Shown in pieces: positions 11,562-19,988 of a stretch of 64,000 nt of DNA. The position numbers were made by a program, and so were the translations under genes. Under the pieces are notes generated by a model. That model ran no database searches. It was not told where the DNA came from and saw nothing but the letters and a program-made list of their open reading frames with translations. The stretch's first letter is position 1. The number at the start of each line of letters is the position of its first letter. The stretch spans positions 5,335,001-5,399,000 of the forward strand of contig NZ_CP017174.1 of assembly GCF_006402735.1 (NCBI RefSeq). Direction: 5' to 3'. The stretch is from Myxococcus xanthus. GTDB taxonomy: Bacteria; Myxococcota; Myxococcia; Myxococcales; Myxococcaceae.

Positions 11562-12827
11562 ATGGACGTGCTGGACCTGCTGGTGCGCAACACCTCCGAA
11601 GTGCTGACGGTGGAAGGCTCGCACCGCGAGCGCGCGGAGGACGCCCTCACGCCGCGCCCTGGCGCCGTGGTGGGTGTGCGAGGAGGCCGCATCGCCTACG
11701 TCGGCCCCGAGGCGGAGCTTCCCTCGAGCGCGGTGGGCCCTGACACCGAGGTGGTGGACGCCCAGGGTGGCTTCGTGGGCCCCGGCTTCGTGGACCCGCA
11801 CACGCACCTCGTCTTCGCCGGTGAGCGCTCGGCGGAGTTCGACCTGCGCAACCAGGGCGCCACCTACCTGGAGATTGCCAAGGCGGGCGGTGGCATCGCC
11901 GGCACGGTGCGGGCCACGCGGGCCGCGAGCGAGGACGAGCTGGTGCGGCTCGCCCTCCCCCGCACGAAGCGCCTGTTGGAGCAGGGCGTGACGACGGCGG
12001 AGGTGAAGAGCGGCTACGGGCTCGACCTGGAGACGGAGCTGAAGATGCTGCGCGCGGTGCGGCGGCTCGGAACGCTGACGCCGCTTGAGCTGGTCCCCAC
12101 GCTGCTGTGCGCGCACGCCGTGCCGGAGGAGTATCGCGGCAAGCGCGAGGACTACGTGCGGCTGTGCATCCAGGAGATTCTCCCCGCCGTCGCGCGCGAG
12201 GGGCTGGCGCGCTTCTGTGACGTCTTCGTGGAAGACAGCGCCTTCACCGTGGACGAGGCGCGCCGCATCTTGAGCGCGGGCCGGGCACTGGGAATGGTGC
12301 CGCGGCTGCATGCGGACCAGCTCACCGCGTGTGGTGCCTCCGAGCTCGCCGCGGAGCTGGGCGCCGCCACGGCGGACCACCTGGAGCAGGTGACGGACGC
12401 GGGACTCAAGGCGCTGGCGGACGCCAACGTCACGGCGGTGCTCGTTCCCACCTCCACGCTGTTCCTGCGCATGCGGCCCTACGCGCCTGGACGCCGCATC
12501 CGCGATGCGGGGCTCAACGTCGCTTTGGGTACCAACGTCAACCCCGGTTCCGCCATGAGTGAAAACACAGCGCTGGCGCTGGGACTTGCGTGCCTGGAAA
12601 ACGGGCTTACTGCGGCAGAGGCGTATTGGGGAGCCACCCGTGGCGCGGCGGTGTCCTTGGGACTGCAACAGCACGGCAGGCTGACCGTGGGTGACCCGGG
12701 CGACCTGGTGGTCTTCAGCTGTGCTTCGTACCGCCATCTGCCCTACCATCTAGGGGTAGCGCACGCGCGAGTGGTCGTGAAGGCCGGACGCATCGCTGTC
12801 CGGCAGCAGATGGAAGGCTGCGCGTGA
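11562..12827 (+). CDS. hutI: Imidazolonepropionase
   Basis: HutI hydrolyses 4-imidazolone-5-propionate to N-formimino-L-glutamate, the third step of histidine degradation, in the cytoplasm. The 421 residues are the normal length for this amidohydrolase. The metal site begins with the PGFVDPHTHLVFAG motif. Also present are substrate-loop residues in AGGGI, the SGYGLDLETELKML segment, LCAHAVPEEY, PRLHADQLTACG with a further metal His, and ALGTNVNPGSAMSEN. The stop of the upstream lipoprotein gene is 3 bp before the ATG, so translation is probably coupled. The downstream amidotransferase is 90 bp away and need not belong to the hut cluster. The assignment is secure. Confidence 0.97.
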   Translation: MDVLDLLVRNTSEVLTVEGSHRERAEDALTPRPGAVVGVRGGRIAYVGPEAELPSSAVGPDTEVVDAQGGFVGPGFVDPHTHLVFAGERSAEFDLRNQGATYLEIAKAGGGIAGTVRATRAASEDELVRLALPRTKRLLEQGVTTAEVKSGYGLDLETELKMLRAVRRLGTLTPLELVPTLLCAHAVPEEYRGKREDYVRLCIQEILPAVAREGLARFCDVFVEDSAFTVDEARRILSAGRALGMVPRLHADQLTACGASELAAELGAATADHLEQVTDAGLKALADANVTAVLVPTSTLFLRMRPYAPGRRIRDAGLNVALGTNVNPGSAMSENTALALGLACLENGLTAAEAYWGATRGAAVSLGLQQHGRLTVGDPGDLVVFSCASYRHLPYHLGVAHARVVVKAGRIAVRQQMEGCA

Positions 12828-12917
12828 ACCGGCGTCGCAGAGACACAGCGGCTCCGAGTGGATAAAGACGGGACGACATCCGTCAGGGCCGGACGTTAAG
12901 AGTATTCGTTGCTAGCC

Positions 12918-13781
12918 ATGTGCCGACTATTTGGATTCCGTTCAGCGATTCCCGCCGCCGTGCACCCCTCCTTGGTGACGGAGAAGAACTCGCTCCTCAT
13001 CCAGTCGCGCGAGCACAAGGATGGATGGGGCATCGCGGCCTACGGCGCCGAGCAGGCGCCGGTGGTTGCGCACGGTGTGGGGCCCGCCCACAGTGACCCG
13101 GACTTCGAGCGGGTGAGCAGCCGGGTGTCCTCCCACACGGTGGTGGCGCACATCCGCCTCGCTTCGGTGGGCGCGGTGGAGCTGCGCAACTCGCACCCCT
13201 TCCTCCATGGCCGCTGGGCGTTCGTACACAACGGTACGGTGCGGGAGTTCGCGCAGCACCGGGCTGCCGTGGAATCGCTCATCTGCCCGAGCCTTCGGAC
13301 GAACATCCAGGGCACCACCGATAGCGAGCGGTGCTTCTACCTGTTCCTCACCCGCCTGGCGGCCCGGCATCCGATTGACCGGCAGGTTCCGGTGGAGGCC
13401 GTGGCGCGCGCGCTGGCGGAGACGATGACGCTGGTGGCCGCCATCACGGATGCCGCGAATCAGGATGGCCGCTCGGCGATGAACTTCCTCGTGTCCGACG
13501 GCGAGCTGATGGTGGCCTCGCGGCGCAACCGAACGCTGTTCGTGTCCACGGGCTCGTCGCGCGACGACGTGTCGACGCTGCCGGCGCCAGGAACGAAGCT
13601 GGAGCAGCTCGTCGTGGCCAGTGAGTCACTGTGTGGCGGGCCGTACTGGGCACCGGTGGCCGAAGAGGACGTCATCGGCGTGGACGCGAACCTCGTGTTC
13701 CACCACTGGCGCGTGCCGGAACTCGCGGGTCCGGACCTCTTCCCCGCCGTGAAGCCGGACACGTCGCGCGGCGTGGCCTGA
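12918..13781 (+). CDS. Class II glutamine amidotransferase
   Basis: The protein of about 287 residues is an Ntn-type glutamine amidotransferase of the YafJ/EgtC-like group, which releases ammonia from glutamine. The ATG at 12918 is chosen because it places the catalytic Cys directly after Met (MCRLFGFRS); upstream in-frame TTG would hide that Cys. Further family features are LVTEKNSLLIQSREHKDGWG, VVAHIRLASVG, NSHPFLHGRWAFVHNGTV, GTTDSERCFYLFLTRL and a late ASESLCGGPYW. No synthase domain is fused to it, so the ammonia acceptor is unknown. It is not beside ergothioneine genes. The stop codon overlaps a possible CTG start of the next gene, which hints at coupling. Confidence 0.92.
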   Translation: MCRLFGFRSAIPAAVHPSLVTEKNSLLIQSREHKDGWGIAAYGAEQAPVVAHGVGPAHSDPDFERVSSRVSSHTVVAHIRLASVGAVELRNSHPFLHGRWAFVHNGTVREFAQHRAAVESLICPSLRTNIQGTTDSERCFYLFLTRLAARHPIDRQVPVEAVARALAETMTLVAAITDAANQDGRSAMNFLVSDGELMVASRRNRTLFVSTGSSRDDVSTLPAPGTKLEQLVVASESLCGGPYWAPVAEEDVIGVDANLVFHHWRVPELAGPDLFPAVKPDTSRGVA

Positions 13782-14920
13782 GGCCTCCGCTGCGCGCCGA
13801 ACTCATCGAACGGTGGCAGACGGCCGACGGTCAGCGGCGGCGCTCGGAGTTCCTGCAAATGGGGCTGCGGGGCAACTGGCCCGAGGCCTTGAGCGGTTTC
13901 GTGGCAACCTCCGAGCTGGGTGACAACCCAAGAGACCTCCGAGGCATCGACTTGTCAGGGCAGGACCTGGCATCCGCAGACTTGGTGCGCGCGCGGCTGG
14001 AGGGGGCGAGGCTCGATGGCAGCGGGCTGGAGTACGCCCAGCTCGACCTGGCAACACTCACGGGCGCATCGCTCCGGCTCGCCCGGCTGAACCACGCGAG
14101 CCTCCACGCGTGTGTCGCGTTAGGTACTCAATGGGATGACGCTCAGCTGGAAGGCACCCGGCTCACGGCGTCCAACTTGACGGGGAGTTCCTTCCGCCGA
14201 GCCCGGTTTCGAGGCGCTCAGCTCGAACAGACCATCTTGCTGAACGCGGACCTCCGCAACGCGGACCTGCGTGACGCGAGGTTGTTCCTCTGCGACCTGG
14301 AAGGCGCACTCCTCACTTGCGTCCAATGGAATCCGCCACGAACGTATCCCGTCACGAGCCAACACCTGGCCGAGATTGCTCGTCGTGCCGGATTCCCCTC
14401 ATTCATCGAGCCGCTCCTGGTGCCCGGCGGCATCATGGACCTTCTCCACATGTCGAACAGGCAGGTTCTGCTCCACGTGGAGGCCGCGATAGAGGCCAGC
14501 ACGGACGTCCAGTCGGAGCTGCGCGCCATTCTGCACGAGAAGAACTGGCGCATCGTGCTGATGGCGGCTGCAGGCATCGTGCTAGCGGGAGCCGACGAGG
14601 TCACGTTGGCGGCGCTCTGGGCGCGGATCGATGAAGGGAGCTGGGTCCACCCTCAGCTCACGGTGGCCGCGGTGCTCCGCGATCCATCCTGCGATGACCG
14701 GGTACGCGAGCGACTCATGCATCATGAGTTGCCGCGACGGAACAACATCCGAGAGAGCCTGGAGTGGGCGGCGACCGTTGGACGCAACGTGCTCGGCTTA
14801 CGCGAGCCCCACTCCGGGCACCACACCTGCCAGGCTCACCGCTGGCTGAGACAACTGCAAGCCTTCGCCCCCCTGAAGGTCCAGGAACAGTGGTTACGCG
14901 GAGGCAGCGCCAAAACGTGA
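13778..14920 (+). CDS. Pentapeptide-repeat protein with unclear start codon
   Basis: This protein of about 380 residues has a right-handed pentapeptide beta-helix near its N-terminus, built from A(D/N)LXX-like units (DLRGIDLSGQDLASADLVRA through LLNADLRNADLRDARLFLCD). A helical C-terminal domain of about 200 residues follows. The conserved opening segment RAELIERW lies right after the upstream stop, yet no ATG, GTG or TTG precedes it in frame without running deep into the amidotransferase gene. A CTG at 13778 overlaps that gene's stop (CTGA) and another CTG lies at 13790. The first ATG is at 13858 but would drop the conserved segment. I list the CTGA start as the best guess. Function is unknown; related myxobacterial proteins are common and uncharacterised. 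Confidence 0.72.
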   Translation: MRPPLRAELIERWQTADGQRRRSEFLQMGLRGNWPEALSGFVATSELGDNPRDLRGIDLSGQDLASADLVRARLEGARLDGSGLEYAQLDLATLTGASLRLARLNHASLHACVALGTQWDDAQLEGTRLTASNLTGSSFRRARFRGAQLEQTILLNADLRNADLRDARLFLCDLEGALLTCVQWNPPRTYPVTSQHLAEIARRAGFPSFIEPLLVPGGIMDLLHMSNRQVLLHVEAAIEASTDVQSELRAILHEKNWRIVLMAAAGIVLAGADEVTLAALWARIDEGSWVHPQLTVAAVLRDPSCDDRVRERLMHHELPRRNNIRESLEWAATVGRNVLGLREPHSGHHTCQAHRWLRQLQAFAPLKVQEQWLRGGSAKT

Positions 14921-14965
14921 ACAGGCCACGCGGGCGGCGGGGCCCCGATTGAGATTGAGCAGCTC

Positions 14966-15022
14966 CTGTTCGGAAATGTCGGGACTTTCGCCGCCGCCAA
15001 AACCCCCGACATTTCCGAACAG
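14966..15022. repeat. 18-bp perfect inverted repeat between convergent genes
   Basis: The arms 14966-14983 and 15005-15022 are exact reverse complements (CTGTTCGGAAATGTCGGG) around a 21-base loop. It lies between the convergent ends of the pentapeptide-repeat gene and tsaE, where a bidirectional terminator is expected. Neither side has a T-run, so it may instead be a dispersed palindromic element. Confidence 0.8.
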
Positions 15023-15086
15023 CACGCGCTCAGACCGCCCAGGGAGGCAGGGCCTGCCTGATGGGAGTCCGGTACCCCGCTTCGAG

Positions 15087-15572
15087 TCAGCCCATCCACG
15101 CGTCAAGCAACGCCGCAGGCCGTACACCAAACGCCTCCGCCATCAGCTCGCGTGCCTCGCCGCCCGCGTGCTTCAGCGTGACGCGCAGGTAGTCACGCGG
15201 CGCAGCCTGCGGAATCTTGTCCAGCCACTCCACCAGCATCGCGCTCTCGGTGCCTTCCAGGTCCAGGAAGCCCGTGGCGTACAGGTCGTCGTAGTCCGTC
15301 AGCCGGTACAGGTCCGCGTGGTACAGCGGGATGCGTCCCGAATACGGATACACAATCGCGAACGTGGGGCTCGCCACCTCGGAGCGAGGAACGTTCGCCC
15401 CGTCCGCCACTCCTCGCACCAGGTGCGTCTTTCCCGCGCCCAGGTCGCCAATCAGCCCCACGAAGTCACCGGGCTCCAGCAACTCACCCAGGCGCACACC
15501 CAGCCGGTGCGTCTCCTCGGGAGACTCCAGCCGTACCGTCCGCACACGCGCAGCCGACGCTTCCGTGCTCAT
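15087..15572 (-). CDS. tsaE: tRNA threonylcarbamoyladenosine biosynthesis ATPase
   Basis: TsaE is the small P-loop ATPase that, with TsaB and TsaD, completes the N6-threonylcarbamoyladenosine modification at position 37 of ANN-decoding tRNAs. The 161-residue reading uses the ATG at 15572, whose codon overlaps the stop of the upstream nnr gene (ATGA at 15569-15572), so translation is coupled. Visible features are the Walker A GDLGAGKTHLVRG, the SPTFAIVYPY segment and the YHADLYRL acidic motif that coordinates the metal. Longer in-frame upstream sequence exists but would run inside nnr and has no family match. nnr-tsaE adjacency is common in bacteria (the E. coli yjeF-yjeE pair). Confidence 0.95.
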   Translation of the reverse strand: MSTEASAARVRTVRLESPEETHRLGVRLGELLEPGDFVGLIGDLGAGKTHLVRGVADGANVPRSEVASPTFAIVYPYSGRIPLYHADLYRLTDYDDLYATGFLDLEGTESAMLVEWLDKIPQAAPRDYLRVTLKHAGGEARELMAEAFGVRPAALLDAWMG

Positions 15573-17104
15573 CGTTCCCACCGCAGCCACACCTCGCACA
15601 GCCCCTGCTCCACGATGTCCCCTGCAACCAATCCCAGTTGCCCGCGCTTCGCCGCCGCCAGGTCCCCAGCGAGCCCGTGCGCGTACACCGCCGTCCAGAT
15701 GGCCGAGGGCACTGGAAGCGACTGAGCCAGGAACGCGCCACAAATCCCGGACAGGACGTCCCCCGAGCCACCCGTCGCCATGCCCGGGTTGCCCGTGGTG
15801 TTGAGGTACACGCGTCCATCCGCGCCACTCGTCAGCGTCCGGTCCCCCTTCAGCACGAGCGTCACCTGAAGCCCCTCGGAGAACTGCCGCGCCACGTCCA
15901 GCCGGTGCGCTTGGACTTCCTTCGTGGACTTGCCCGTCAGCCGGGCCATCTCTCCCGGGTGCGGCGTCATCACCACTGGCCCCTTCGCCCGGCGCAGCAC
16001 CGACAAGTCCGTGGCCACCGCATTGAGCGCGTCCGCATCCAGCACCGCGGGCACCTCCACGCGCGACAACAGCTCGCCAATCAGCGCCCCCGTCTCCGGG
16101 CCCCGAGGAATCCCCGGCCCGATGACGAGCGCATCCTTCCCCTCCGCCGCCGCCACCAGCGCGTCCAGGTCACCCATGCCCAGCGGCCCGGAAGCCTCCA
16201 GCGGGATGCCCATGATTTCCGCCGAATGCGCCTGGATGGTGTCCAGCGCGTCCGCGCGAGCCGCCACCGTCACGAGCCCCGCGCCTGAGCGCAGCGCCGC
16301 CTTCGCCACCAGGGCCGCGGCCCCCGTCTTCCCCCGGCTCCCCGCCACCACCAGGACGTGGCCGAAGGTCCCCTTGTGGGAGTCCGCCTTGCGCACCGGC
16401 AGCGTGCGCCGCGCGTCCGCCTCCTCCACCACGAAGAGCTCGGGACCGGAGACCTCCTTCGAGGACTCGCCCCCCATGCCGATGTCCACCTGGTGCACGC
16501 GGCCACACAGCGAGGCCCCCGGCTCCAGCACCTGCCCCGGCTTGAGGAAGCCGAAGGCCACGGTGGCATCCGCCTCCACACACGGAGAGAAAGGCTCCCC
16601 CGTGTCGCTCTGGAGCCCGGACGGCACATCCGCCGCCACCACCTTCGCCCCCGCGGCCCGCCAGCCGCGAATCGCCGCCACGGCGTCCGCGAAGGCCCCA
16701 GCGGGCGCGCGGCTCAAGCCCGTACCAAAGAGCGCATCCACCACCACGTCGCCCCGCCCGGGCGGCACCACGACCTCCAGCGCGCGCGGCGTCACACCGA
16801 AACCCTTCACCGCCTCCAAGTTCCGGCGCGCCTCGGGCGTCAGCTTCGCGGCGTCGCCCACCATCACCACCGACACGCAGGCGCCGCCCTCCCGGAGGAA
16901 GCGCGCGGCCACCAGCCCATCCCCTCCATTGTTGCCCGGTCCACACACCACCACGAAGCGCCCACCCGAGCCGATGAGCCCCCGAGCCACCTCCGCGAGC
17001 CCCCGCCCGGCATTCTCCATCAGCAACGCGGAGGGCATGCCGTGGCGGGCTTCGGCGGCCTGCTCGGCCTGACGCATCTGGGCGGCGGTGAGGACGCGCA
17101 ACAT
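15569..17104 (-). CDS. nnr: Bifunctional NAD(P)H-hydrate epimerase/dehydratase
   Basis: This 511-residue repair enzyme epimerises and then dehydrates NADHX and NADPHX, the hydrated forms of NAD(P)H, in the cytoplasm. The N-terminal epimerase domain (about 1-215) contains GPGNNGGDGLVAAR and the VVVDALFGTGLSR stretch. The C-terminal ADP-dependent dehydratase of the ribokinase-like fold (about 230-505) contains GHVLVVAGSRGKTGAAALVA, VIGPGIPRG, MTPHPGEMARLTGK and the closing GNPGMATGGSGDVLSG. I chose the ATG at 17104 (MLRVLTAAQM) because GGGGA lies upstream and it matches the family start; an in-frame extension reaches into acpS. The start lies 4 bp after the acpS stop and the gene's own end overlaps tsaE. 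Confidence 0.97.
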   Translation of the reverse strand: MLRVLTAAQMRQAEQAAEARHGMPSALLMENAGRGLAEVARGLIGSGGRFVVVCGPGNNGGDGLVAARFLREGGACVSVVMVGDAAKLTPEARRNLEAVKGFGVTPRALEVVVPPGRGDVVVDALFGTGLSRAPAGAFADAVAAIRGWRAAGAKVVAADVPSGLQSDTGEPFSPCVEADATVAFGFLKPGQVLEPGASLCGRVHQVDIGMGGESSKEVSGPELFVVEEADARRTLPVRKADSHKGTFGHVLVVAGSRGKTGAAALVAKAALRSGAGLVTVAARADALDTIQAHSAEIMGIPLEASGPLGMGDLDALVAAAEGKDALVIGPGIPRGPETGALIGELLSRVEVPAVLDADALNAVATDLSVLRRAKGPVVMTPHPGEMARLTGKSTKEVQAHRLDVARQFSEGLQVTLVLKGDRTLTSGADGRVYLNTTGNPGMATGGSGDVLSGICGAFLAQSLPVPSAIWTAVYAHGLAGDLAAAKRGQLGLVAGDIVEQGLCEVWLRWER

Positions 17105-17108
17105 GGCT

Positions 17109-17489
17109 TCAATCCCCTTTCGATTGGAGCACCACCGTGGCGGCGGCGACGTCCGCATCGTGGGTCAGCGCGAGGAAGGCCTCCAGCCCTCGCGCCTCCA
17201 TGACCTCCAGGGCCACGCCGGACAGTGCGAAATAAGGCGCTCCGCCCTGCCGCCGGACCTCCATGTCCTTCCAGCGGATGCCCGGCGGCGCGCCCAGCGC
17301 CTTCACCAGGGCCTCCTTGGCGGCGAAGCGCGCGGCATAGGCACTGGCCGCGTCACTGCGCCGGCCGCACAGGGCCCGCTCCGCCTCGGTGTAGACGCGG
17401 TTCAGGAAGGGCTCCGCGCGAGGCCCGTCCAGGATGCGCTGAATGCGGGAGATGGAGCAGATGTCCAGGCCCAGGCCGCGGATTCCCAT
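17109..17489 (-). CDS. acpS: Holo-[acyl-carrier-protein] synthase
   Basis: AcpS transfers the 4'-phosphopantetheine arm of CoA to apo-ACP, activating it for fatty-acid and polyketide synthesis. The 126-residue length is normal. The Mg-binding Asp sits in GLGLDICSISRI and the second conserved motif is RFAAKEALVKALG. A third family block, GGAPYFALSG, follows. The gene is six bases downstream of pdxJ and four bases before nnr on the same strand. The pdxJ-acpS pair is a classical bacterial linkage. There is no sign of degeneration. Confidence 0.96.
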   Translation of the reverse strand: MGIRGLGLDICSISRIQRILDGPRAEPFLNRVYTEAERALCGRRSDAASAYAARFAAKEALVKALGAPPGIRWKDMEVRRQGGAPYFALSGVALEVMEARGLEAFLALTHDADVAAATVVLQSKGD

Positions 17490-17495
17490 GGCGCC

Positions 17496-18221
17496 CTACC
17501 CCGGGTTGCGCATGAGCTCGAGCATCTCGCGCACCGCGCGCTCGAAGCCCACCAGCACCGCGCGCCCCACGATGGCGTGCCCGATGTTCAGCTCGTCGAT
17601 TTCGGCGATGCGAGCAATCGGCTGCACGTTGTCGTAGTTGAGCCCGTGGCCCGCGGCCACGCCCAGGCCCAGCTTGGTGCCCGCCTTGGCCGCGTCGATG
17701 ATGCGCGCCAGCTCCCGGGCCCGCTCCTTCTCGTTGCGCGCCTCGCAGTAGCGGCCGGTGTGCAGCTCGATGCGGTCCGCGTTCACCTTGTGCGCCGCCC
17801 GCACCTGGTCCAGGTCCGGGTCGATGAAGAGCGAGACGGAAATCTCGCCGTCCTTCAGGTTCTTGATGATCTTCGCGATGTGCTCGCGCTGGTTGGCGAC
17901 CTCCAGGCCGCCCTCCGTGGTGAGCTCCTCGCGGCGCTCGGGCACCAGCGTCACCACGTCTGGCTTGTGCTCGTAGGCGATCTTCACCATCTCCGCGGTG
18001 GCGGCCATCTCCAGGTTCAGGAGCGTCTGCGTCGTCTCACGAAGGATGCGCAAATCCCGGTCCTGGATGTGACGCCGGTCCTCGCGCAGGTGGATGGTGA
18101 TTTGCTGCGCGCCGGCAAGCTCCGCCAGCGCCGCGGCCGTCACCGGATCCGGATACGTGGTGCGCCTCGCCTGACGCAGCGTCGCCACATGGTCCACGTT
18201 GACACCCAGTCGCTGTCCCAT
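17496..18221 (-). CDS. pdxJ: Pyridoxine 5'-phosphate synthase
   Basis: PdxJ condenses 3-amino-2-oxopropyl phosphate with 1-deoxy-D-xylulose 5-phosphate to form pyridoxine 5'-phosphate, the last ring-forming step of DXP-dependent vitamin B6 synthesis. The 241-residue TIM-barrel has the expected [14 protein letters not shown] start, [47 protein letters not shown] and GHGLNYDNV. The ATG at 18221 is preceded eight bases upstream by GAGG; a GTG at 18230 is in frame but has no ribosome site. The gene leads the pdxJ-acpS-nnr-tsaE run and lies about 110 bp after glmM. Confidence 0.97.
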   Translation of the reverse strand: MGQRLGVNVDHVATLRQARRTTYPDPVTAAALAELAGAQQITIHLREDRRHIQDRDLRILRETTQTLLNLEMAATAEMVKIAYEHKPDVVTLVPERREELTTEGGLEVANQREHIAKIIKNLKDGEISVSLFIDPDLDQVRAAHKVNADRIELHTGRYCEARNEKERARELARIIDAAKAGTKLGLGVAAGHGLNYDNVQPIARIAEIDELNIGHAIVGRAVLVGFERAVREMLELMRNPG

Positions 18222-18332
18222 CGACCGCACCTCGCTCGTGCGCGGCCATGGGATTGTCGAAGGGCCCCGGTGCGCGCCGGCCCTTCTTCACGCCGGCTGC
18301 GTCCGGAAGTCAACCGCCGTTCGCAGCGGCCC

Positions 18333-19727
18333 TCAGACGCTGAGGGCCTTGGACAGCGCGTCCGCGATTTCCTTCGCGTAGGCCTGGTTGCGGGCGGCGT
18401 CCTCGCCCTCGATGAGGACGCGGGCCTTGGGCTCGGTGCCGGAGAAGCGCACCAGCACCCGGCCGGAGTTGCCCAGCCGCTGCTCCACGCTCTTGATGAC
18501 CTTCATCACCGTCGGGAGCTCGCCCAGCTCCTTCTTCTGCTTCACGGCGACGTTGACCAGCGTCTGGGGCACGGGCTCGAAGATGGAGGCCAGCTCGCTC
18601 AGGGGCTTGCCCGCCCGGCACATCACCGCCAGCAGTTGGAGCGCCGCCAGGGTTCCGTCACCCGTGGTGGTGTGGTCCAGGAAGATGAGGTGGCCGCTCT
18701 GCTCGCCGCCCAGGTTGTAGCCGTTGCGGCGCATCTCATCGACGACGTAGCGGTCCCCCACGCGCGTGCGCGCCACCTTCACGCCCCAACGCGCCACCGC
18801 GCGCTCCAGGCCGATGTTGCTCATCACCGTGGAGACCAACATCTTCTTCTTCAGTTGCTTGCGGGCCACCAGCTCGCCCGTGCAGATGGCCATGATGGCG
18901 TCGCCGTCGACGACCTTGCCCTTCTCGTCCACGACGATGAGGCGGTCGGCGTCACCGTCCAGGGCGATGCCCAGATGCGCGCCGTGCTTCACCACCGTCT
19001 TGGCCAGGTTCTCCGGGAAGAGCGCGCCGCACTTGTGGTTGATGTTCTTGCCGTCCGGCGAAACGCCGAGCGCAATCACCTTGGCACCCAGCTCCTCCAG
19101 CACGGCGGGCGCCGTCTTGTAGGCCGCGCCGTTGGCGCAGTCGACGACGATGGTCATCCCCTCCAGCGTCAGCTCGCGCGGGAAGGTGGCCTTCAGGAAG
19201 ACGATGTAGCGGCCCCGCGCGTCCTCCATGCGAAAGGCCCGGCCAATCTTCGTGGCCGTGGGCCGGATGGAGTCGATGGAGCCGCTGGACACCAGCTCTT
19301 CAATCTTGCCTTCCGTCTCGTCCGGCAGCTTGAAGCCGTCGCGCCAGAAGAACTTGATGCCGTTGTCCTCGTAGGGGTTGTGGGACGCGGAGATGACAGC
19401 GCCCGCGTCCGCCCGCATGGAGGTGGTGATGTTGGAGATGCCCGGGGTCGGCAGCGGCCCGACGAGCTCCACGTCCACGCCCATGGAGGTGAGGCCGGCG
19501 GCCAGTGCCTGCTCCAGCATGTAGCCGGACAGCCGCGTGTCCTTCCCAACAATGACGCGGTGGCGGTGCGGGCCGTTGCGGATGAGGAACGCGAGCGCCC
19601 GCCCGAGCTGCATCGCGACCTCGGCAGTCATGGGATAGACGTTCGCCTTCCCACGAACACCATCCGTGCCGAACAGCTTCTGGGAAGCCTGCGCCTCCTT
19701 GGGAGGCATGTTCATCCTGTACGCCAT
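18333..19727 (-). CDS. glmM: Phosphoglucosamine mutase
   Basis: GlmM interconverts glucosamine-6-phosphate and glucosamine-1-phosphate on the way to UDP-GlcNAc for peptidoglycan and LPS. The phosphoserine loop is visible as [15 protein letters not shown]. The N-terminal block is [10 protein letters not shown], the metal-binding loop is [14 protein letters not shown], the sugar-specificity segment is [12 protein letters not shown] and the phosphate-binding loop is [11 protein letters not shown]. With the ATG at 19727 (GGAG eight bases upstream) the protein has 464 residues, slightly longer than the usual 445-455. Internal ATGs at 19715 and 19709 are alternatives that would give 460 or 458 residues. 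It lies downstream of folP, the classical folP-glmM order, with a 261 bp gap that may hold its own promoter. Confidence 0.96.
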   Translation of the reverse strand: MAYRMNMPPKEAQASQKLFGTDGVRGKANVYPMTAEVAMQLGRALAFLIRNGPHRHRVIVGKDTRLSGYMLEQALAAGLTSMGVDVELVGPLPTPGISNITTSMRADAGAVISASHNPYEDNGIKFFWRDGFKLPDETEGKIEELVSSGSIDSIRPTATKIGRAFRMEDARGRYIVFLKATFPRELTLEGMTIVVDCANGAAYKTAPAVLEELGAKVIALGVSPDGKNINHKCGALFPENLAKTVVKHGAHLGIALDGDADRLIVVDEKGKVVDGDAIMAICTGELVARKQLKKKMLVSTVMSNIGLERAVARWGVKVARTRVGDRYVVDEMRRNGYNLGGEQSGHLIFLDHTTTGDGTLAALQLLAVMCRAGKPLSELASIFEPVPQTLVNVAVKQKKELGELPTVMKVIKSVEQRLGNSGRVLVRFSGTEPKARVLIEGEDAARNQAYAKEIADALSKALSV

Positions 19728-19988
19728 GTGTGCCGCTCCGCCTTTCCCACGCCGGGCCTGCGCCGGCCTCTCGACGTCGGGGCTTATACCCCGCCCACCA
19801 CGCGGGCTCGAAGTTAGGAACCCACTGCCCCCTGGGCAACCACCCAGGCATGCGGGCCGGCGCAGACTAAAAGAGGTTGCGAAATCAGTACCAACCGAAT
19901 CGCCGCCGTCCATACACGGCGGCTCGGGGAGCGGCCAGCGGAAGGTGAAGTTTTCGGCCACAGCCTGAGGGCTGTAAGCCACACTTTG

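Noticed and set aside
18259-18286. GAAGGGCC/GGCCCTTC hairpin between pdxJ and glmM
   Set aside because: Eight-bp stem without a T-run on the coding strand; not convincing as a terminator.
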